From Hymenobacter lapidiphilus (GTDB lineage Bacteria > Bacteroidota > Bacteroidia > Cytophagales > Hymenobacteraceae): a stretch of 64,000 bases of DNA. The first letter of the stretch is position 1. Each line of letters begins with the position of its first letter. Positions 44,551 through 54,785 of this stretch are shown in pieces. The stretch covers positions 1-64,000 of the forward strand of contig NZ_QVLT01000012.1 in NCBI RefSeq assembly GCF_003417065.2, read 5' to 3'. Both the position numbers and the translations under genes were made by a program. The notes under the pieces were generated by a model. It worked only from the letters and a program-made list of their open reading frames with translations, did not search any database and was not told the origin of the DNA.

Positions 44551-44621
44551 CAAGGCTTTTGCACTCGGAGTACCGAGTACCTCCGCATTACTTGAATTTA
44601 AGCATTCACCAGCGCCCGCAT

Positions 44622-45685
44622 TCACCGTTTCACCAACTCCACGCGGCGGTTCTGGGCGCGGCCGGCTTCGGTGGCGTTATCGGCCAGGGGCTGGGTTTGG
44701 CCGAAACCAGCCGCCTGCAGGCGCCCTGCGCTGATACTGGCGGCGGTGAGGGCGGCCACGACTGACTTGGCCCGAGCCTCGGACAGTTGCTGGTTGTGGG
44801 CGGTCGTGCCCTCGTTGTCGGTGTGGCCCTGCACGGCCAGACGTAGCGGAGGGCTTTGCTCCAGCAGCTTCTGCACTTCAGCCAAAACGGTCTGGGCATC
44901 GGGGCGCAGGGTAGCCTTATCCGTATCGAAATTCAGGTAGAGCGCGACGTGGCCATCCGCCGCTAGTTTTTTTTTAAGTCGGCGGCGGGCTGCACGGTGG
45001 TTAGATTGGGCATCACGGCTTTCTCCACTACATCCATCCCGTAATCGCCTCCCGACTGGCTGTTGAGCTGCACCCATACCTCTTTATCCTTCTGGCGAAT
45101 GAGGTATGTATCACTGGCATCGTTGTCATTGGTGCCGAATCCCCTATGCTTATAAAACTCGTCGTTCCCGATTTTATCGACGGATTCCCTCGGGATTATG
45201 CCTGTCCAAACCTTAACTGCTCCTAACTCTTTAAGCTGGTTTTCAAGGTTGCGGTCAATCGCCAGCTCAGATACGGTTTTGCTATTTCCATCCGACCGAT
45301 CCACATCAAACAAGCGGCGCGATACCTTCCCTTCAATGGGCAGCAGGGTTTTTCCGTCGTACACATAGGCCCGCTCGAAATCGTACTCTTTGCTATTGCT
45401 GGTATTGAGGGTGAAGCCTTTGAGCCCGGCGATGTACGGAAACCGCCCCAGATTGGCCGTTGAAATGGGCACCGTCGTGACATCGAACGCGGCAGTAGAA
45501 GCAGCTGCTTCGGGCGATGTAGCCGCGGCGGCAGTTTCAGGTACTATTGGAACTTCCGTGCGCGTCGTTTCAGTCGTGGTAGTTACGTCGGTGGCCGTTT
45601 CGCCGGCCGTGTCTTTGCTGCCGCAGCCGGTAAGCAGCGGAGCCAACAGGGCGGCGGACAATAGGTGGCGCAGGGAGTGCTTCAT
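44622..45685 (-). CDS. OmpA-family lipoprotein (frame break at an A9 run)
   Basis: The first part (from ATG 45685: MKHSLRHLLSAALLAPLLTGC, lipobox Cys21) reads to an A9 run near 44967-44975, where it meets TAG after AADLKKN. One base out of frame the sequence continues LKKKLAADGHVALYLNFDTD, the start of a C-terminal OmpA domain with GHTDNEG and LSEARAKSVVAAL, ending AGRAQNRRVELVKR. One more A (A10), or a natural slip on the A-run, gives about 354 residues. OmpA-type domains bind peptidoglycan from the outer membrane. The middle (about residues 90-230) is a novel exported domain. Confidence 0.85.
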
Positions 45686-45858
45686 AGGAGAGAGGGGAGT
45701 TACTGGCTCAAATGAAAGAATATTTCTATAAACAAATACTTGCATCCTTTTTCCGACCAACCGGGCCGGGTCGGAAAACGCGCTTTTTGCCCGACCTTTG
45801 CCGCTTCTGCCCGGCAGCCCCTGCCAGCTTCTTACTCTATAAACTTCGCACCTCCCCC

Positions 45859-46694
45859 ATGGATTACGTTGAACTGCGCGTGCAAGCGCCCCGCGAGCTG
45901 GCCGACATACTGGTAGCCGAGCTGGCCGAAGTGGGCTATAATACTTTCGAAGACAACGACGAAGGCTTCTGCGCCTACATCGACGAAGACCAGTTTTCGC
46001 CCGACGATGTGGCCGAAATCATGGCCCGCTATCAGGGCCAGGGCGAAGTCGAGTTCGACCACCGCATCATCACCCGCCAGAACTGGAACGCCGAGTGGGA
46101 GAAGAACTTCGAGCCCCTCGTTATTGCCGAGCACGTATCGGTGCGGGCGCCCTTCCACCCCGCCCGGCCCGATCTGGCCCACGACATCGTGATTATGCCC
46201 CGCATGTCGTTCGGCACCGGCCACCACGACACCACGGCCCTGATGCTCACCAACCAACTCGACGTAAACCATCAGGGCAACGGGTGCTTGATATGGGCTG
46301 CGGCACCGGCATTCTGGCCGTGATGGCCGCCCAGCTCGGCGCGGCCTCGGTGCTGGCCGTGGATGTGGAGCCCTGGACGGCCGAAAATGCCGCCGACAAC
46401 GCCCGCGAAAACAACGTTGAAAGCACCGTGGAGGCCCGCCTGGGCGACATTACGGCGCTTGAGGGCGAGGAGCCGTTCGACATCATCCTGGCCAACATCA
46501 ACCGCAACGTGCTGCTCGACGATATGCCGGCCTACGCCCGCTACCTCCGGCCCGGCGGCCCCATCCTGTTCTCGGGCTTCTACGAGGAAGACCTGGCCCA
46601 GATCCGGGCCGCCGCCGAGCAGGCCGGCTTCCGCTACGAAAGCCACCGCGTCCAGAATCACTGGGTGTCGGCCATTTTCCGGCAGCCGGCGTAA
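45859..46694 (+). CDS. prmA: ribosomal protein L11 methyltransferase (split by one missing base)
   Basis: PrmA trimethylates ribosomal protein L11. The N-terminal half (MDYVELRVQAPRELADILVA through RMSFGTGHHDTTALMLTNQL) and the SAM-binding half (VLDMGCGTGILAVMAAQLGA ... DIILANINRNVL) are both clean but one base out of frame. The break is at about 46275-46283 (GGGCAACGGG; one more C gives GGCCAACGG, read GQRVLDMG). Restored length is about 278 residues, normal for the family. The start at 45859 was chosen; the frame is open further upstream without homology. Confidence 0.9.
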
Positions 46695-46703
46695 GGCGCA
46701 GGC

Positions 46704-46759
46704 CCAAACGCAGAAATCCGTTTTGCCCGACACCGGGCGAAACGGATTTCTGCGTTTGG
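46704..46759. terminator. terminator after prmA
   Basis: A 25 bp near-perfect stem, CCAAACGCAGAAATCCGTTT / AAACGGATTTCTGCGTTTGG, with a short loop. Confidence 0.8.
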
Positions 46760-47014
46760 GGCGCTTCACAAGCGGGTGGCTATCAGAATATAAGTAAAAT
46801 TGGGAAGAGTAGGAATGTATGTAGGCGGCCGGCCGACAGCACCGGAAAGTGCTGGCTTTTACCGAAATTGTAGGCGGTTAGCTGACTTAATGCGCGAAAA
46901 CCCTGCCAGGGTCTATGCGCAGGGCTGCCGGCAAGAGTACAATTTCAGCGGTATGCGCCGGTTGCCGGCCGGCCCGGCTTATTTATGGTTGCTTTGACGA
47001 AGACGCTACACACT
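46760..47014. other. leader region of the giant exported protein gene
   Basis: About 255 bases hold no gene that I trust. It is less GC-rich near 46780-46830. Short direct and inverted GGCCGGCC elements occur (46829, 46966-46976). No exact TAnnTTTG box is visible upstream of the 47015 start. Confidence 0.4.
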
Positions 47015-50000
47015 ATGAAGCAGGTTGCTTTCACTTGGGTTTGGATGCTGCTGCTAAGCCTGGGGCTGGTGGCCCCGGCGCTAGCCCAGCAAAAACCGGC
47101 CCCGGCCGCCAAACCCGGCGCGCCCGTGGCCGCACCGGTGCCGCCCAAGTTCACGGGCAAGTTCAGCTCGGAGCCCGAGCAGTTTATGGTGGATGTACAG
47201 GCCCTGATGGCTACCACCAACAACGCCGCCGCCAAAGCGGCCGGTACGCGCCTGCAGCAGGTGTGGGCCAGCAACCGCCTCACGGCCACCCAGCAGCGCT
47301 ATATTGTGTCGCTGAGCCAGTACATGCTGGCGCGCAAGCTGCGGGCGCGGCCCCACTTCGAGGATTTCTTTACGGCCATTGCCGCCGGGGCGCTGGTGCA
47401 GAACCTGAGCGACGACCAGATGACCCAGCTGCTGAATGCCGTGGGCAAAACGCTGGAGAAGGATTCGCCGGCTGATGCCGCGAAGTTTGTGGCCACGGCC
47501 GCCCAGTTCCTCGATACCAAGTTTCTGCACCGCTCCCGCTACAGCTCGCTGCGCGCCGTAGGCGGGCAGTTCCGCTTCGCCTACAACGCCACCGACCTGC
47601 CGCCGCTGGCGCCTGCGGCCACCCCGGCGCCGGCCGCACCCGCGGCCCCGGCTGCCAAAGCCAACCCTAAAAATGCCGGCTGGGGCAATGAAGACCCCTG
47701 GGCCACCGACGATGCACCCGCTAAAAAGGGGGCCAAACCAGTCGACTCGGGTTGGGGTGACGCGGGCGCAACCTATGCTGCCGGCTACGTAACCCCACCT
47801 ACCCGCGGTGCGGTTATCATGCTCGATAACGCCGATTTGTTTCTGATTACGGCTTCCGATTCGGTATACATTGCCAAAACCAGCGGCGTAGTGGTGCCGG
47901 CCCAGAACCGCTTTGTGGGCTATGGCGGCACGTTTGCCTGGGAGGTAAACGGCAACCCTGCCTCGGCCGCCCTGGCCAGCTTCGACTTCGATATCAGCAA
48001 GGCCGAGTTCATGGCCAACCCCGTAACGCTCACGTATCCGGCCGTGCTCGAGAATCCGGTGCAGGGCTGGCTGGCCTTTAAAAGCGTGCAGCGCAAGGCC
48101 GGCGACAAAAAGGATACCGGCTATCCGCGCTTCATCTCGACCACCAACGACGCCCGCGTAAAGAACATCGGCGACAATATCCGCTACTTCGGGGGTTTCT
48201 CGCTGGCGGGCACCCAGGCCCTGTCGTCGTCGCTCGACGGCTCGCTGTCGCACATTATTGTGGATGTAGCGGGGCAGCCCAAGTTCCGGGCCTCCTCGCG
48301 CTCCTACCAGCTGGGCGACTCGCTGATTACTGCCCAGCACGCGGCCATTTCCATCTTCCAGGGCAAGAGCGACTCGGTTACGCACCCCGGCGTGAAGCTC
48401 AAGTACAACAAGAGCACCCAGCTGCTGCAGCTCACCCGCGAGCAGGGCCTCTACAAGAACACGGCCTACTACGACTCCTACCATCAGATGGAGATTACGA
48501 CCGAGCTGCTGAGCTGGCCGGTTCGTACGCCTTTCATCGATTTTTCGATGCTGACGGCCAAAAACCAAGTGGCCGCCGGCTTCGAGTCGAAGGAATTTTA
48601 CACCAACACCCGCTACCAGCAAATCAAGACGATCAACAAGCTGCACCCACTGCAGATGATGGTGGGCTACAGCCTCGAAAACGGTAACAAACGGCTGTTT
48701 ACGGTGCAGGATGTAGCCAGCTTCCGCAAGCTGAAGGTGGAAAACGTGCGCGCCGTGGCTTCCGGCCTGGCCCGCGACGGCTACGTGGGCTGGTATCCGC
48801 AAACCGACCAGGTAGTGCTGCTGCCCAAGGCCATGCACTACGTGAACTCCTCGCGCGGCAAGAAAGACTACGACCACATTTCGCTGAAAAGCCTCTCGCC
48901 TTCGGGTAAAAACGCCACCCTCGACCTGAACTCCAACGACCTGATTGTGCGGGGCGTGGACCGTTTCAACTTCTCCGACGACTCGGTAACGGTATTCGTG
49001 AAACCGGATTCGAGCATCGTCCGGATTCAGAAAAACCGGGGCGTGCTGTTCAACGGTACGGTGGTGGCCTCGGCTTTCATTTTCAAGGGCAAGGAGTTCA
49101 AGTTCGATTACGACGGCTTCTACATCGATCTGGCGAAGATTGACTCCATTATTGTGAAGGGCAAGGGCACGAAGGGCTCGGTGATGCGGGCGCGCAAAGA
49201 CCCCGACTGGGCCCTGACCAACAAGGGCCGGACCTCGACCGGCCGGCTTTACATCAACGCACCCAACAACAAATCGGGCCGTAAGAAACTCGGGGCCTAT
49301 CCGTCGTTTGATGCCAGCACCGGCGCCTACGTGTTCTTCAACAAGCCCGAGGTGCTGGGCGGCGCCTACGACACCACGCTGTACTTCGACATCCCCCCCT
49401 TCAAACTCGACTCGCTTAACAACAAAAACCGGGCGGCGGTGGGCTTCAAGGGCACCTTTGTGTCGGGCGGTATCATGCCCGATTTCAAAACCAAGCTCAG
49501 CATGCAGGAAGATGGCTCGCTGGGTTTCGTGTATGATGTACCCAAGGCCGGTTTCCCGCTCTACGGCACCAAGGGCACGCTCTACAACAAAGTCAGCATG
49601 AGCAACCGGGGCCTGCAGGGCATCGGCAACATCAAGTACCTGACTGGCAACTTCAGCAGCGACGAGTTCATCTTCTATAAAGACTCGGTGGTGACGGTGG
49701 GCAAATCGGCCAGCATCCTGCCGGGCCCGCTGAGCGGTACCGAGTTTGCGAAGGTGGATCTGCTGCCCGGCTACCAGATGAAGTGGGCCGTGCGCCAGGA
49801 TTCGATGTACCTGACCAGCCAGCCTAAGGGCGAGGCATTCCGCATCTACGACGTGGCCTACGGCTTCCGGGGCACGCTCACGTACTCGCCCGGTGGCCTG
49901 CACGGCAACGGCGCAATGGACGGGCCGCAGTCGTTTGTGCGCTCCACGTCCTTCCGGTTCAAACCCACCCAGTACAGCGGCCAGCAGGCCACGTTCAACA

Positions 50001-52177
50001 TCAAGTCGGCCGAAGTGAACAAGCCGGCCCTGACGGCCAACAACGTAAACTTCGTCTACGACCTGAAGGCCGGCAGCACCGAGTTTGCCCGCGAATCGTC
50101 GGACAACAAGTCGAGCATCGATTTGCCCTACTCCGATTACCGCACCACGCTTTCGGGCGGCAAATGGGATTTCAAAAAGAAGCTCGTGCAGCTGCGGGTG
50201 GCCCCCGGGGCCGATTCGTCGCGTTCCTACTTCTACAGCACGCTGCCCGAGCAGCAGGGCCTCAAGTTCCAGGCCTCCACGGGTCAATACGATTTGAGCC
50301 GCTACCAGCTGGTGGCCGGCGGCGTACCGCGCATCGCGGCCGCCGACGCCTGGATTGTGCCTGACTCGAACCGGGTGTACGTGCTGCCCAACGCCCGCAT
50401 GCGCGAATTCAAGAACGCGGGCATTGTGATGGACACGCTGCGGAAGTACCACCAGCTGTACCAGGGCCAGATTCGGGTGCTTTCGCGCACGGCCTTCAGC
50501 GGTAACGCCCTCTACAACTACAAAACCTCGGCCGACTCGTTCGCCATCAAGTTCGCCAGTTTCCGGGTCGACTCTATGGCCACGGCCGTAGCCATGAACA
50601 CCGGTGGCAAGAAGGGCGGCGGCTTGCTAAAGCGCGGCCCCGACCCCGGCGATGCGCCGGTTTCGCCGCCCACGCTGGCCGTGGCCACTATTGCGGCGGC
50701 CGACAAGTTCAACCTGGCCCCGCGCATTGGCTTCCGGGGCGGGGTGAAGATGAACTCGCAGAAAAAAGGCTTTTCGTTTGATGGTCAGGCCAAGCTCAAC
50801 TTCGTGAAGGCGGCTTCGGCTTCCGACTGGTTTGCCGTGCAGGACACCATCGACCCGCAGCGCATCCGCATCAGGTTGAGCGAGCCCAAGGACGAAAGCG
50901 GCACCCCCATGCTCTCGGGCCTGTTTCTGTCCGAAAGCACGGGCAAAGTGTACCCGCTGTTTGTGGCCACCAAGCCCGGCGTAACCGACATGAACCTGTT
51001 TACGGTGGATGGCACCCTGAGCTACGACCAGCGCCGCCGCCAGTACGCCATCAGCCGCCACAACTACACCGACCCCGACATGTACGAGGGCTCGGTGCTG
51101 ACGCTGCAGGACTCGACCGGGGCGCTGAATTTCCGCGGTAAACTCAGCTTTATCAACTCCAACAAAGATTACACCCTCACGGCCGCCGGCTTGGGCTATG
51201 CCAAGCCCGACAGTGCCATTTACGACATCGATACGTTTATGGCCTTCGACATCAACCTGCCCGAGAAGGCGGTGGAGGCCATGGCCCAGGACCTGGCGAC
51301 CGGTGCCCGCGGCAACCCTGAGGCCCTGAATACCGCTTCGGGCCAGCTCTACAAAATTGGGGAACTGGCGGGAAACGCGGCTGCCCGCGACTACGCCACC
51401 CGCAAGAGTGGGGCGCTGTCGTTGCAGAAGCTCTCGGCCAAATTTCTGCACACCCTGGTGCTCAACCAGGTAAACATGCGCTGGGATGAGAAGCGCCGGG
51501 CCTGGTACTCGGTGGGCAAAATTGGCCTGGTGAGCGTAGGTAAGAAGGACATCAACGCCATGGTTGACGGCTATATCGAAATCAAGCGCGAAAGTACCGG
51601 CGACGCGGTAGACATTTACCTGGAGGCCGAGCCCCGCACCTGGTACTACCTTAAGTACACCAACAACGTGATACTGGCCAAGGCCCAGCACGGCTCGTTC
51701 GACGAAATCATCGGCCTGAAGGCCAAAGGCGACTACAACACGGCCACCGAATATGGCTTCTACCTCGGCGACGAGCAGGAGGTGCAGCTTTTCCTCAACC
51801 ACTTCCGCAAAGACTACCTCAACGAAACCACCAAGCGCCGACTGGACGTAACCCAGCCCCAGCCGACCGGCAACTTCGACTTCATGGAGGACACGGGCAA
51901 GAAAAAGAAGAAGAAGAAAAACGACCCCGTGGATGATGTGATGCAGGATACGCCCCCTCCGGCCGAAGAAACCGGCCGCAAAGGCCGCAAGCAGAAAGCC
52001 GACCCCGCCGCCGACACCCCACCGCCCGCCGCACCTGCGGCCGCCCCGGCCGATGACACCGGCAAGAAAAAGAAAGCGGTAGAAGCCACGCCGCCCGCCG
52101 ACGAACCCCCGGTAGAGGATTCGAAGAAAGAGAAGAAGCGCAAGAAGAAAGCCGGCGACGACCCCTTCGCCGATTAA
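47015..52177 (+). CDS. 1720-residue exported protein of unknown function
   Basis: A signal peptide (MKQVAFTWVWMLLLSLGLVAP) leads a very large protein. Residues about 25-200 are helical with Ala/Pro-rich linkers. From about 200 to 1540 the chain is almost entirely beta-strand-like, with many short 'DSL...G...F' and 'G-x-L-x-Y/F' segments spaced like a beta-solenoid or jelly-roll; a resemblance to OstA/LptD-like exported domains is only my impression. The last about 90 residues are a Lys/Pro/Asp-rich low-complexity tail with poly-Lys (KKKKKKK). It has no transmembrane barrel signature I can be sure of and no T9SS tail. The start was moved from 46985 to 47015 to match the signal peptide. Confidence 0.75.
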   Translation: MKQVAFTWVWMLLLSLGLVAPALAQQKPAPAAKPGAPVAAPVPPKFTGKFSSEPEQFMVDVQALMATTNNAAAKAAGTRLQQVWASNRLTATQQRYIVSLSQYMLARKLRARPHFEDFFTAIAAGALVQNLSDDQMTQLLNAVGKTLEKDSPADAAKFVATAAQFLDTKFLHRSRYSSLRAVGGQFRFAYNATDLPPLAPAATPAPAAPAAPAAKANPKNAGWGNEDPWATDDAPAKKGAKPVDSGWGDAGATYAAGYVTPPTRGAVIMLDNADLFLITASDSVYIAKTSGVVVPAQNRFVGYGGTFAWEVNGNPASAALASFDFDISKAEFMANPVTLTYPAVLENPVQGWLAFKSVQRKAGDKKDTGYPRFISTTNDARVKNIGDNIRYFGGFSLAGTQALSSSLDGSLSHIIVDVAGQPKFRASSRSYQLGDSLITAQHAAISIFQGKSDSVTHPGVKLKYNKSTQLLQLTREQGLYKNTAYYDSYHQMEITTELLSWPVRTPFIDFSMLTAKNQVAAGFESKEFYTNTRYQQIKTINKLHPLQMMVGYSLENGNKRLFTVQDVASFRKLKVENVRAVASGLARDGYVGWYPQTDQVVLLPKAMHYVNSSRGKKDYDHISLKSLSPSGKNATLDLNSNDLIVRGVDRFNFSDDSVTVFVKPDSSIVRIQKNRGVLFNGTVVASAFIFKGKEFKFDYDGFYIDLAKIDSIIVKGKGTKGSVMRARKDPDWALTNKGRTSTGRLYINAPNNKSGRKKLGAYPSFDASTGAYVFFNKPEVLGGAYDTTLYFDIPPFKLDSLNNKNRAAVGFKGTFVSGGIMPDFKTKLSMQEDGSLGFVYDVPKAGFPLYGTKGTLYNKVSMSNRGLQGIGNIKYLTGNFSSDEFIFYKDSVVTVGKSASILPGPLSGTEFAKVDLLPGYQMKWAVRQDSMYLTSQPKGEAFRIYDVAYGFRGTLTYSPGGLHGNGAMDGPQSFVRSTSFRFKPTQYSGQQATFNIKSAEVNKPALTANNVNFVYDLKAGSTEFARESSDNKSSIDLPYSDYRTTLSGGKWDFKKKLVQLRVAPGADSSRSYFYSTLPEQQGLKFQASTGQYDLSRYQLVAGGVPRIAAADAWIVPDSNRVYVLPNARMREFKNAGIVMDTLRKYHQLYQGQIRVLSRTAFSGNALYNYKTSADSFAIKFASFRVDSMATAVAMNTGGKKGGGLLKRGPDPGDAPVSPPTLAVATIAAADKFNLAPRIGFRGGVKMNSQKKGFSFDGQAKLNFVKAASASDWFAVQDTIDPQRIRIRLSEPKDESGTPMLSGLFLSESTGKVYPLFVATKPGVTDMNLFTVDGTLSYDQRRRQYAISRHNYTDPDMYEGSVLTLQDSTGALNFRGKLSFINSNKDYTLTAAGLGYAKPDSAIYDIDTFMAFDINLPEKAVEAMAQDLATGARGNPEALNTASGQLYKIGELAGNAAARDYATRKSGALSLQKLSAKFLHTLVLNQVNMRWDEKRRAWYSVGKIGLVSVGKKDINAMVDGYIEIKRESTGDAVDIYLEAEPRTWYYLKYTNNVILAKAQHGSFDEIIGLKAKGDYNTATEYGFYLGDEQEVQLFLNHFRKDYLNETTKRRLDVTQPQPTGNFDFMEDTGKKKKKKKNDPVDDVMQDTPPPAEETGRKGRKQKADPAADTPPPAAPAAAPADDTGKKKKAVEATPPADEPPVEDSKKEKKRKKKAGDDPFAD

Positions 52178-52179
52178 CC

Positions 52180-52214
52180 AAAAAGGCCCGTAAGCTAAGC
52201 TTACGGGCCTTTTT
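52180..52214 (+). terminator. terminator of the giant protein gene
   Basis: A 15 bp stem (AAAAAGGCCCGTAAGC / GCTTACGGGCCTTTTT) lies directly after the stop. Confidence 0.85.
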
Positions 52215-52505
52215 AGCAGAGTATTGGCCGCTCTGATTTCGGGGCTACAGAGCAAGGCATTTGTGCCATACAGCCCGGTTTTAGGAGGATAATCTCGCTA
52301 CCTGCAGCATCCTCATGATTACAGCACCAGAATCTGTTATCAATCTAAGCTTACGAAAACGCTGTAGATCCTCCGAAAATACAGGATGACAATTGGTTTT
52401 CAGCAACGCCACAGTTCCCAGACCCCTAATCTCCCCATTAACCTGTACTTTTGAAGCGGCGCGCGGCGCGCCTCGCTTTTCAGTTCATTCCCTAAGCACC
52501 ATCCC
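52215..52505. other. intergenic region upstream of gcvH
   Basis: No gene is seen. It contains AATACAGGATGAC and TAGATCCTCCG pieces that look like a decayed family A palindrome (GATCCTCC...AGGATGAC, near 52365-52390), and the gcvH promoter box. Confidence 0.4.
52446..52453 (+). promoter_or_regulatory. gcvH promoter -7 box
   Basis: TACTTTTG lies 52 bases before the gcvH ATG. Confidence 0.55.
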
Positions 52506-52886
52506 ATGAATCTGCCCGCCTCCCTGAAGTATTCCAAAGAGCACGAGTGGGTCCGCGTTGAGGGCGACGTGGCCTACATCGGCATCACCGAACACGCCCA
52601 GAAAGAGCTCGGCGACATCGTGTACGTCGACATCGACACCGTTGACAAAGAGGTATCCCAGAACGACGTGTTTGGCACCGTAGAAGCCGTTAAAACGGTT
52701 TCCGACCTGTTCAGCCCCCTCAGCGGCACCGTGCTCGAAGTAAACGACAAGCTCGACGGCAGCCCCGAGCTGGTGAACTCCGACCCCTACGGCGACGGCT
52801 GGATTATCAAACTCTCGATAAGCGACGCCTCCGAGCTGGAGGGCCTGCTCACGTCCGAAACCTACGGTGAGCTGGTAGGCGCCTAA
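52506..52886 (+). CDS. gcvH: glycine cleavage system H protein
   Basis: GcvH carries the aminomethyl group on a lipoyl arm between the P, T and L proteins. The 126-residue product has the lipoylated lysine in [15 protein letters not shown] (about Lys63) and the conserved [13 protein letters not shown] opening. Length and ends are normal. No other glycine-cleavage gene is adjacent. The VanZ-like gene starts 16 bases downstream. Confidence 0.96.
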   Translation: MNLPASLKYSKEHEWVRVEGDVAYIGITEHAQKELGDIVYVDIDTVDKEVSQNDVFGTVEAVKTVSDLFSPLSGTVLEVNDKLDGSPELVNSDPYGDGWIIKLSISDASELEGLLTSETYGELVGA

Positions 52887-52901
52887 GCGCCGCTCCTGCC
52901 G

Positions 52902-53314
52902 TTGGTTTTGCCTTCCGCAACGCCGCCCACGCCGCGTCGGCGCCCTCTGGTAGGGCTGCCGCTGGCGTGGGCGGCGTTTATTTTGGTGAGCACCCTTGCG
53001 CCCGCCGCCGACATGCCCGTTACGCCCCGCTGGGAGTTCCTCTCTTTCGACACGGCCGCCCACGCCGTCGTGTTCGGGGTGTTCACGGTGCTGGCCACCT
53101 TCTCGGCCCGGCGGCAACGGTGGTTGGAGTGGCTGCGGGCGCAGGCGTTCAGCCTCGTGCTGGGGCTGGCCGTGGGCCTGGGCGCGCTGGTCGAAGTGCT
53201 GCAGCACCTGCTGGCTATGGGCCGCCACGGCGAGTGTCCGACCTGTTGAGCGACGTGCTGGGCGCGGCGGCCGGCACGGCCTTCATGTGGTTTACCCGCC
53301 GTTGCTGGCAATAA
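52902..53314 (+). CDS. VanZ-like membrane protein (split by one missing base)
   Basis: The first 110 or so residues (TTG start at 52902; hydrophobic segments near 18-40, 55-75 and 80-100, including FDTAAHAVVFGVFTVLA) end in MGRHGECPTC and a stop. The continuation SDLLSDVLGAAAGTAFMWF, the VanZ family C-terminus, is one base out. One more G in GAGTGTCC near 53232-53236 (GAGTGGTCC, read GEWSDLLSDV) restores about 137 residues. VanZ-like proteins are small membrane proteins of unclear role. The next gene begins two bases past the stop. Confidence 0.75.
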
Positions 53315-53316
53315 GT

Positions 53317-54642
53317 ATGTATCTGAATCGAACCCGTACTTTTTCCGCCGCCCGGCCCCTGGCGGCCCTGGGCCTGCTGCTCGGCAGTGCGCTGGCCCGG
53401 CCCGCTCCGACAACGGCGCAGGACATGGCCCGCGTCCGGCAGACGATTGCCCGGCTCACGGCCCCCGACCTGCACGGCCGGGGTTACGTAAGCGGCGGCG
53501 AGCAGCGGGCCGCGGCCTACCTGCAGGGCCGTTTCCGCGACTTGGGCCTGCAGCCCCTCGCCCCCGACTACTACCAGTTCTTCACGCTGCCCGTCAACAC
53601 CTTTCCCGGCCGCGCCGAGCTGCGCGCCGACGGCCAGCCGCTGCGTCCCGGCCTCGATTTCATTGCTGCACCCAACTCGGGTCCCGGCGAAGTGCGCGGC
53701 CCGGTGTACCGGCTCGATTCCCTGGTTTTCGCGCAGCCTGCGGCCCGGCAAAAGCTGCTGGCCACGCCGCTGGCAAAGGCGGTGCTGGTGCTGACTCAGG
53801 CCCAGGCCGGGCGGCTAACCGAACTACCGCCTGTGGTGCAGGCGCACCTTGCCACGGCCGGCGCCCAGCTCACGCTGGTGCCCGGTAAGCTAACGGCCAG
53901 CATAGCCGGCGAGCAGGCCCCTCGGCCCCGGCTGGAGGTGCGGGCCGCCGCCTGGCCCGCCGCTGCCCACACCGTGCGCCTGCGCCTCGATGCCCGCCTG
54001 CGGCCCGCCTACCGCACCCAGAACGTAGTCGGTTACTTACCCGGCACCGCCCGCCCCGATTCGTTCGTGGTGGTATCGGCGCATTATGACCACCTGGGCC
54101 GCCTAGGGCGCGACACCTACTTCCCGGGGGCCAACGACAACGCCAGCGGCGTAGCTATGCTGCTGGAGCTGGCCGCCCACTATGCCCGGCCCGAAAACCG
54201 CCCGGCCTACTCCATTGCCTTCCTGGCATTTGGGGCCGAGGAGGCCGGGTTGGTTGGCTCGCGCTACTTCGTCGAGCACCCGCTACTACCACTGCCCGCC
54301 ATTCGGGTATTGGCCAACCTCGACCTGCTCGGCACCGGCGAGGAAGGCCTTATGGTGGTGAACGGACGGGTATTTGAGGACCAGTTTGCCCGCCTGCAGC
54401 GCCTTAACGCGGCGGGCGGATACGTGGCCTCGCTGGCAGCCCGGGGCCAGGCCGCCAACTCCGACCACTTCCCCTTCTCAGAGCGCGGCGTACCGGCCCT
54501 GTTCTTCTATACCCGCGGCGGTATTGCCGCCTACCACGATGTGCAGGACCGGTCTGAAACCTTGCCCCTCACGGCCTTCCGCGCCGTTTTCGGTTTGTTG
54601 CGCGACTTTCTGAACGGCGCGGGCGCAACTCCTGGTAAGTGA
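53317..54642 (+). CDS. M28 family metallopeptidase
   Basis: This 441-residue exported zinc aminopeptidase-type protein has a signal sequence (about residues 1-30) and metal-binding residues spaced as in M28: His in VVVSAHYDHLG, Asp in PGANDNASGVAML, the Glu pair in FGAEEAGLVG, Asp in VLANLDLLG and His in NSDHFPFSE. The middle region (about 120-240) holds the extra domain typical of the PA-type insert. It follows the VanZ-like gene almost without gap, so the two may be one operon. Confidence 0.9.
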   Translation: MYLNRTRTFSAARPLAALGLLLGSALARPAPTTAQDMARVRQTIARLTAPDLHGRGYVSGGEQRAAAYLQGRFRDLGLQPLAPDYYQFFTLPVNTFPGRAELRADGQPLRPGLDFIAAPNSGPGEVRGPVYRLDSLVFAQPAARQKLLATPLAKAVLVLTQAQAGRLTELPPVVQAHLATAGAQLTLVPGKLTASIAGEQAPRPRLEVRAAAWPAAAHTVRLRLDARLRPAYRTQNVVGYLPGTARPDSFVVVSAHYDHLGRLGRDTYFPGANDNASGVAMLLELAAHYARPENRPAYSIAFLAFGAEEAGLVGSRYFVEHPLLPLPAIRVLANLDLLGTGEEGLMVVNGRVFEDQFARLQRLNAAGGYVASLAARGQAANSDHFPFSERGVPALFFYTRGGIAAYHDVQDRSETLPLTAFRAVFGLLRDFLNGAGATPGK

Positions 54643-54663
54643 GGTTATGAAAAGTAAGTTGGC

Positions 54664-54763
54664 TGTCATTCTGAGCGGAGTGAAGAATTTCGTGGACCAA
54701 AGCACTTCCTGACAACAAGGATTACCATTGCCCGCGAGACTCTTCGCTCCGCTCAGAATGACA
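54664..54763. repeat. intergenic palindrome, family A (imperfect)
   Basis: TGTCATTCTGAGCGGAGTGA and its near-inverse ending GAATGACA pair with several mismatches inside; the core GTCATTCTGAGC is intact. The inner loop is about 60 bases. Confidence 0.75.
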
Positions 54764-54785
54764 CCCGTCTCATAGCAAACTCTCA

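Noticed and set aside
47081-50452. A 1123-residue minus-strand open frame inside the giant protein gene.
   Set aside because: Antisense shadow typical of high-GC DNA; composition is rich in His/Arg/Gly/Val and no domain or start signal is visible.
50627-52255. A 542-residue minus-strand open frame.
   Set aside because: Antisense to the 3' end of the giant protein gene, no recognisable domain, and it would run through a terminator.
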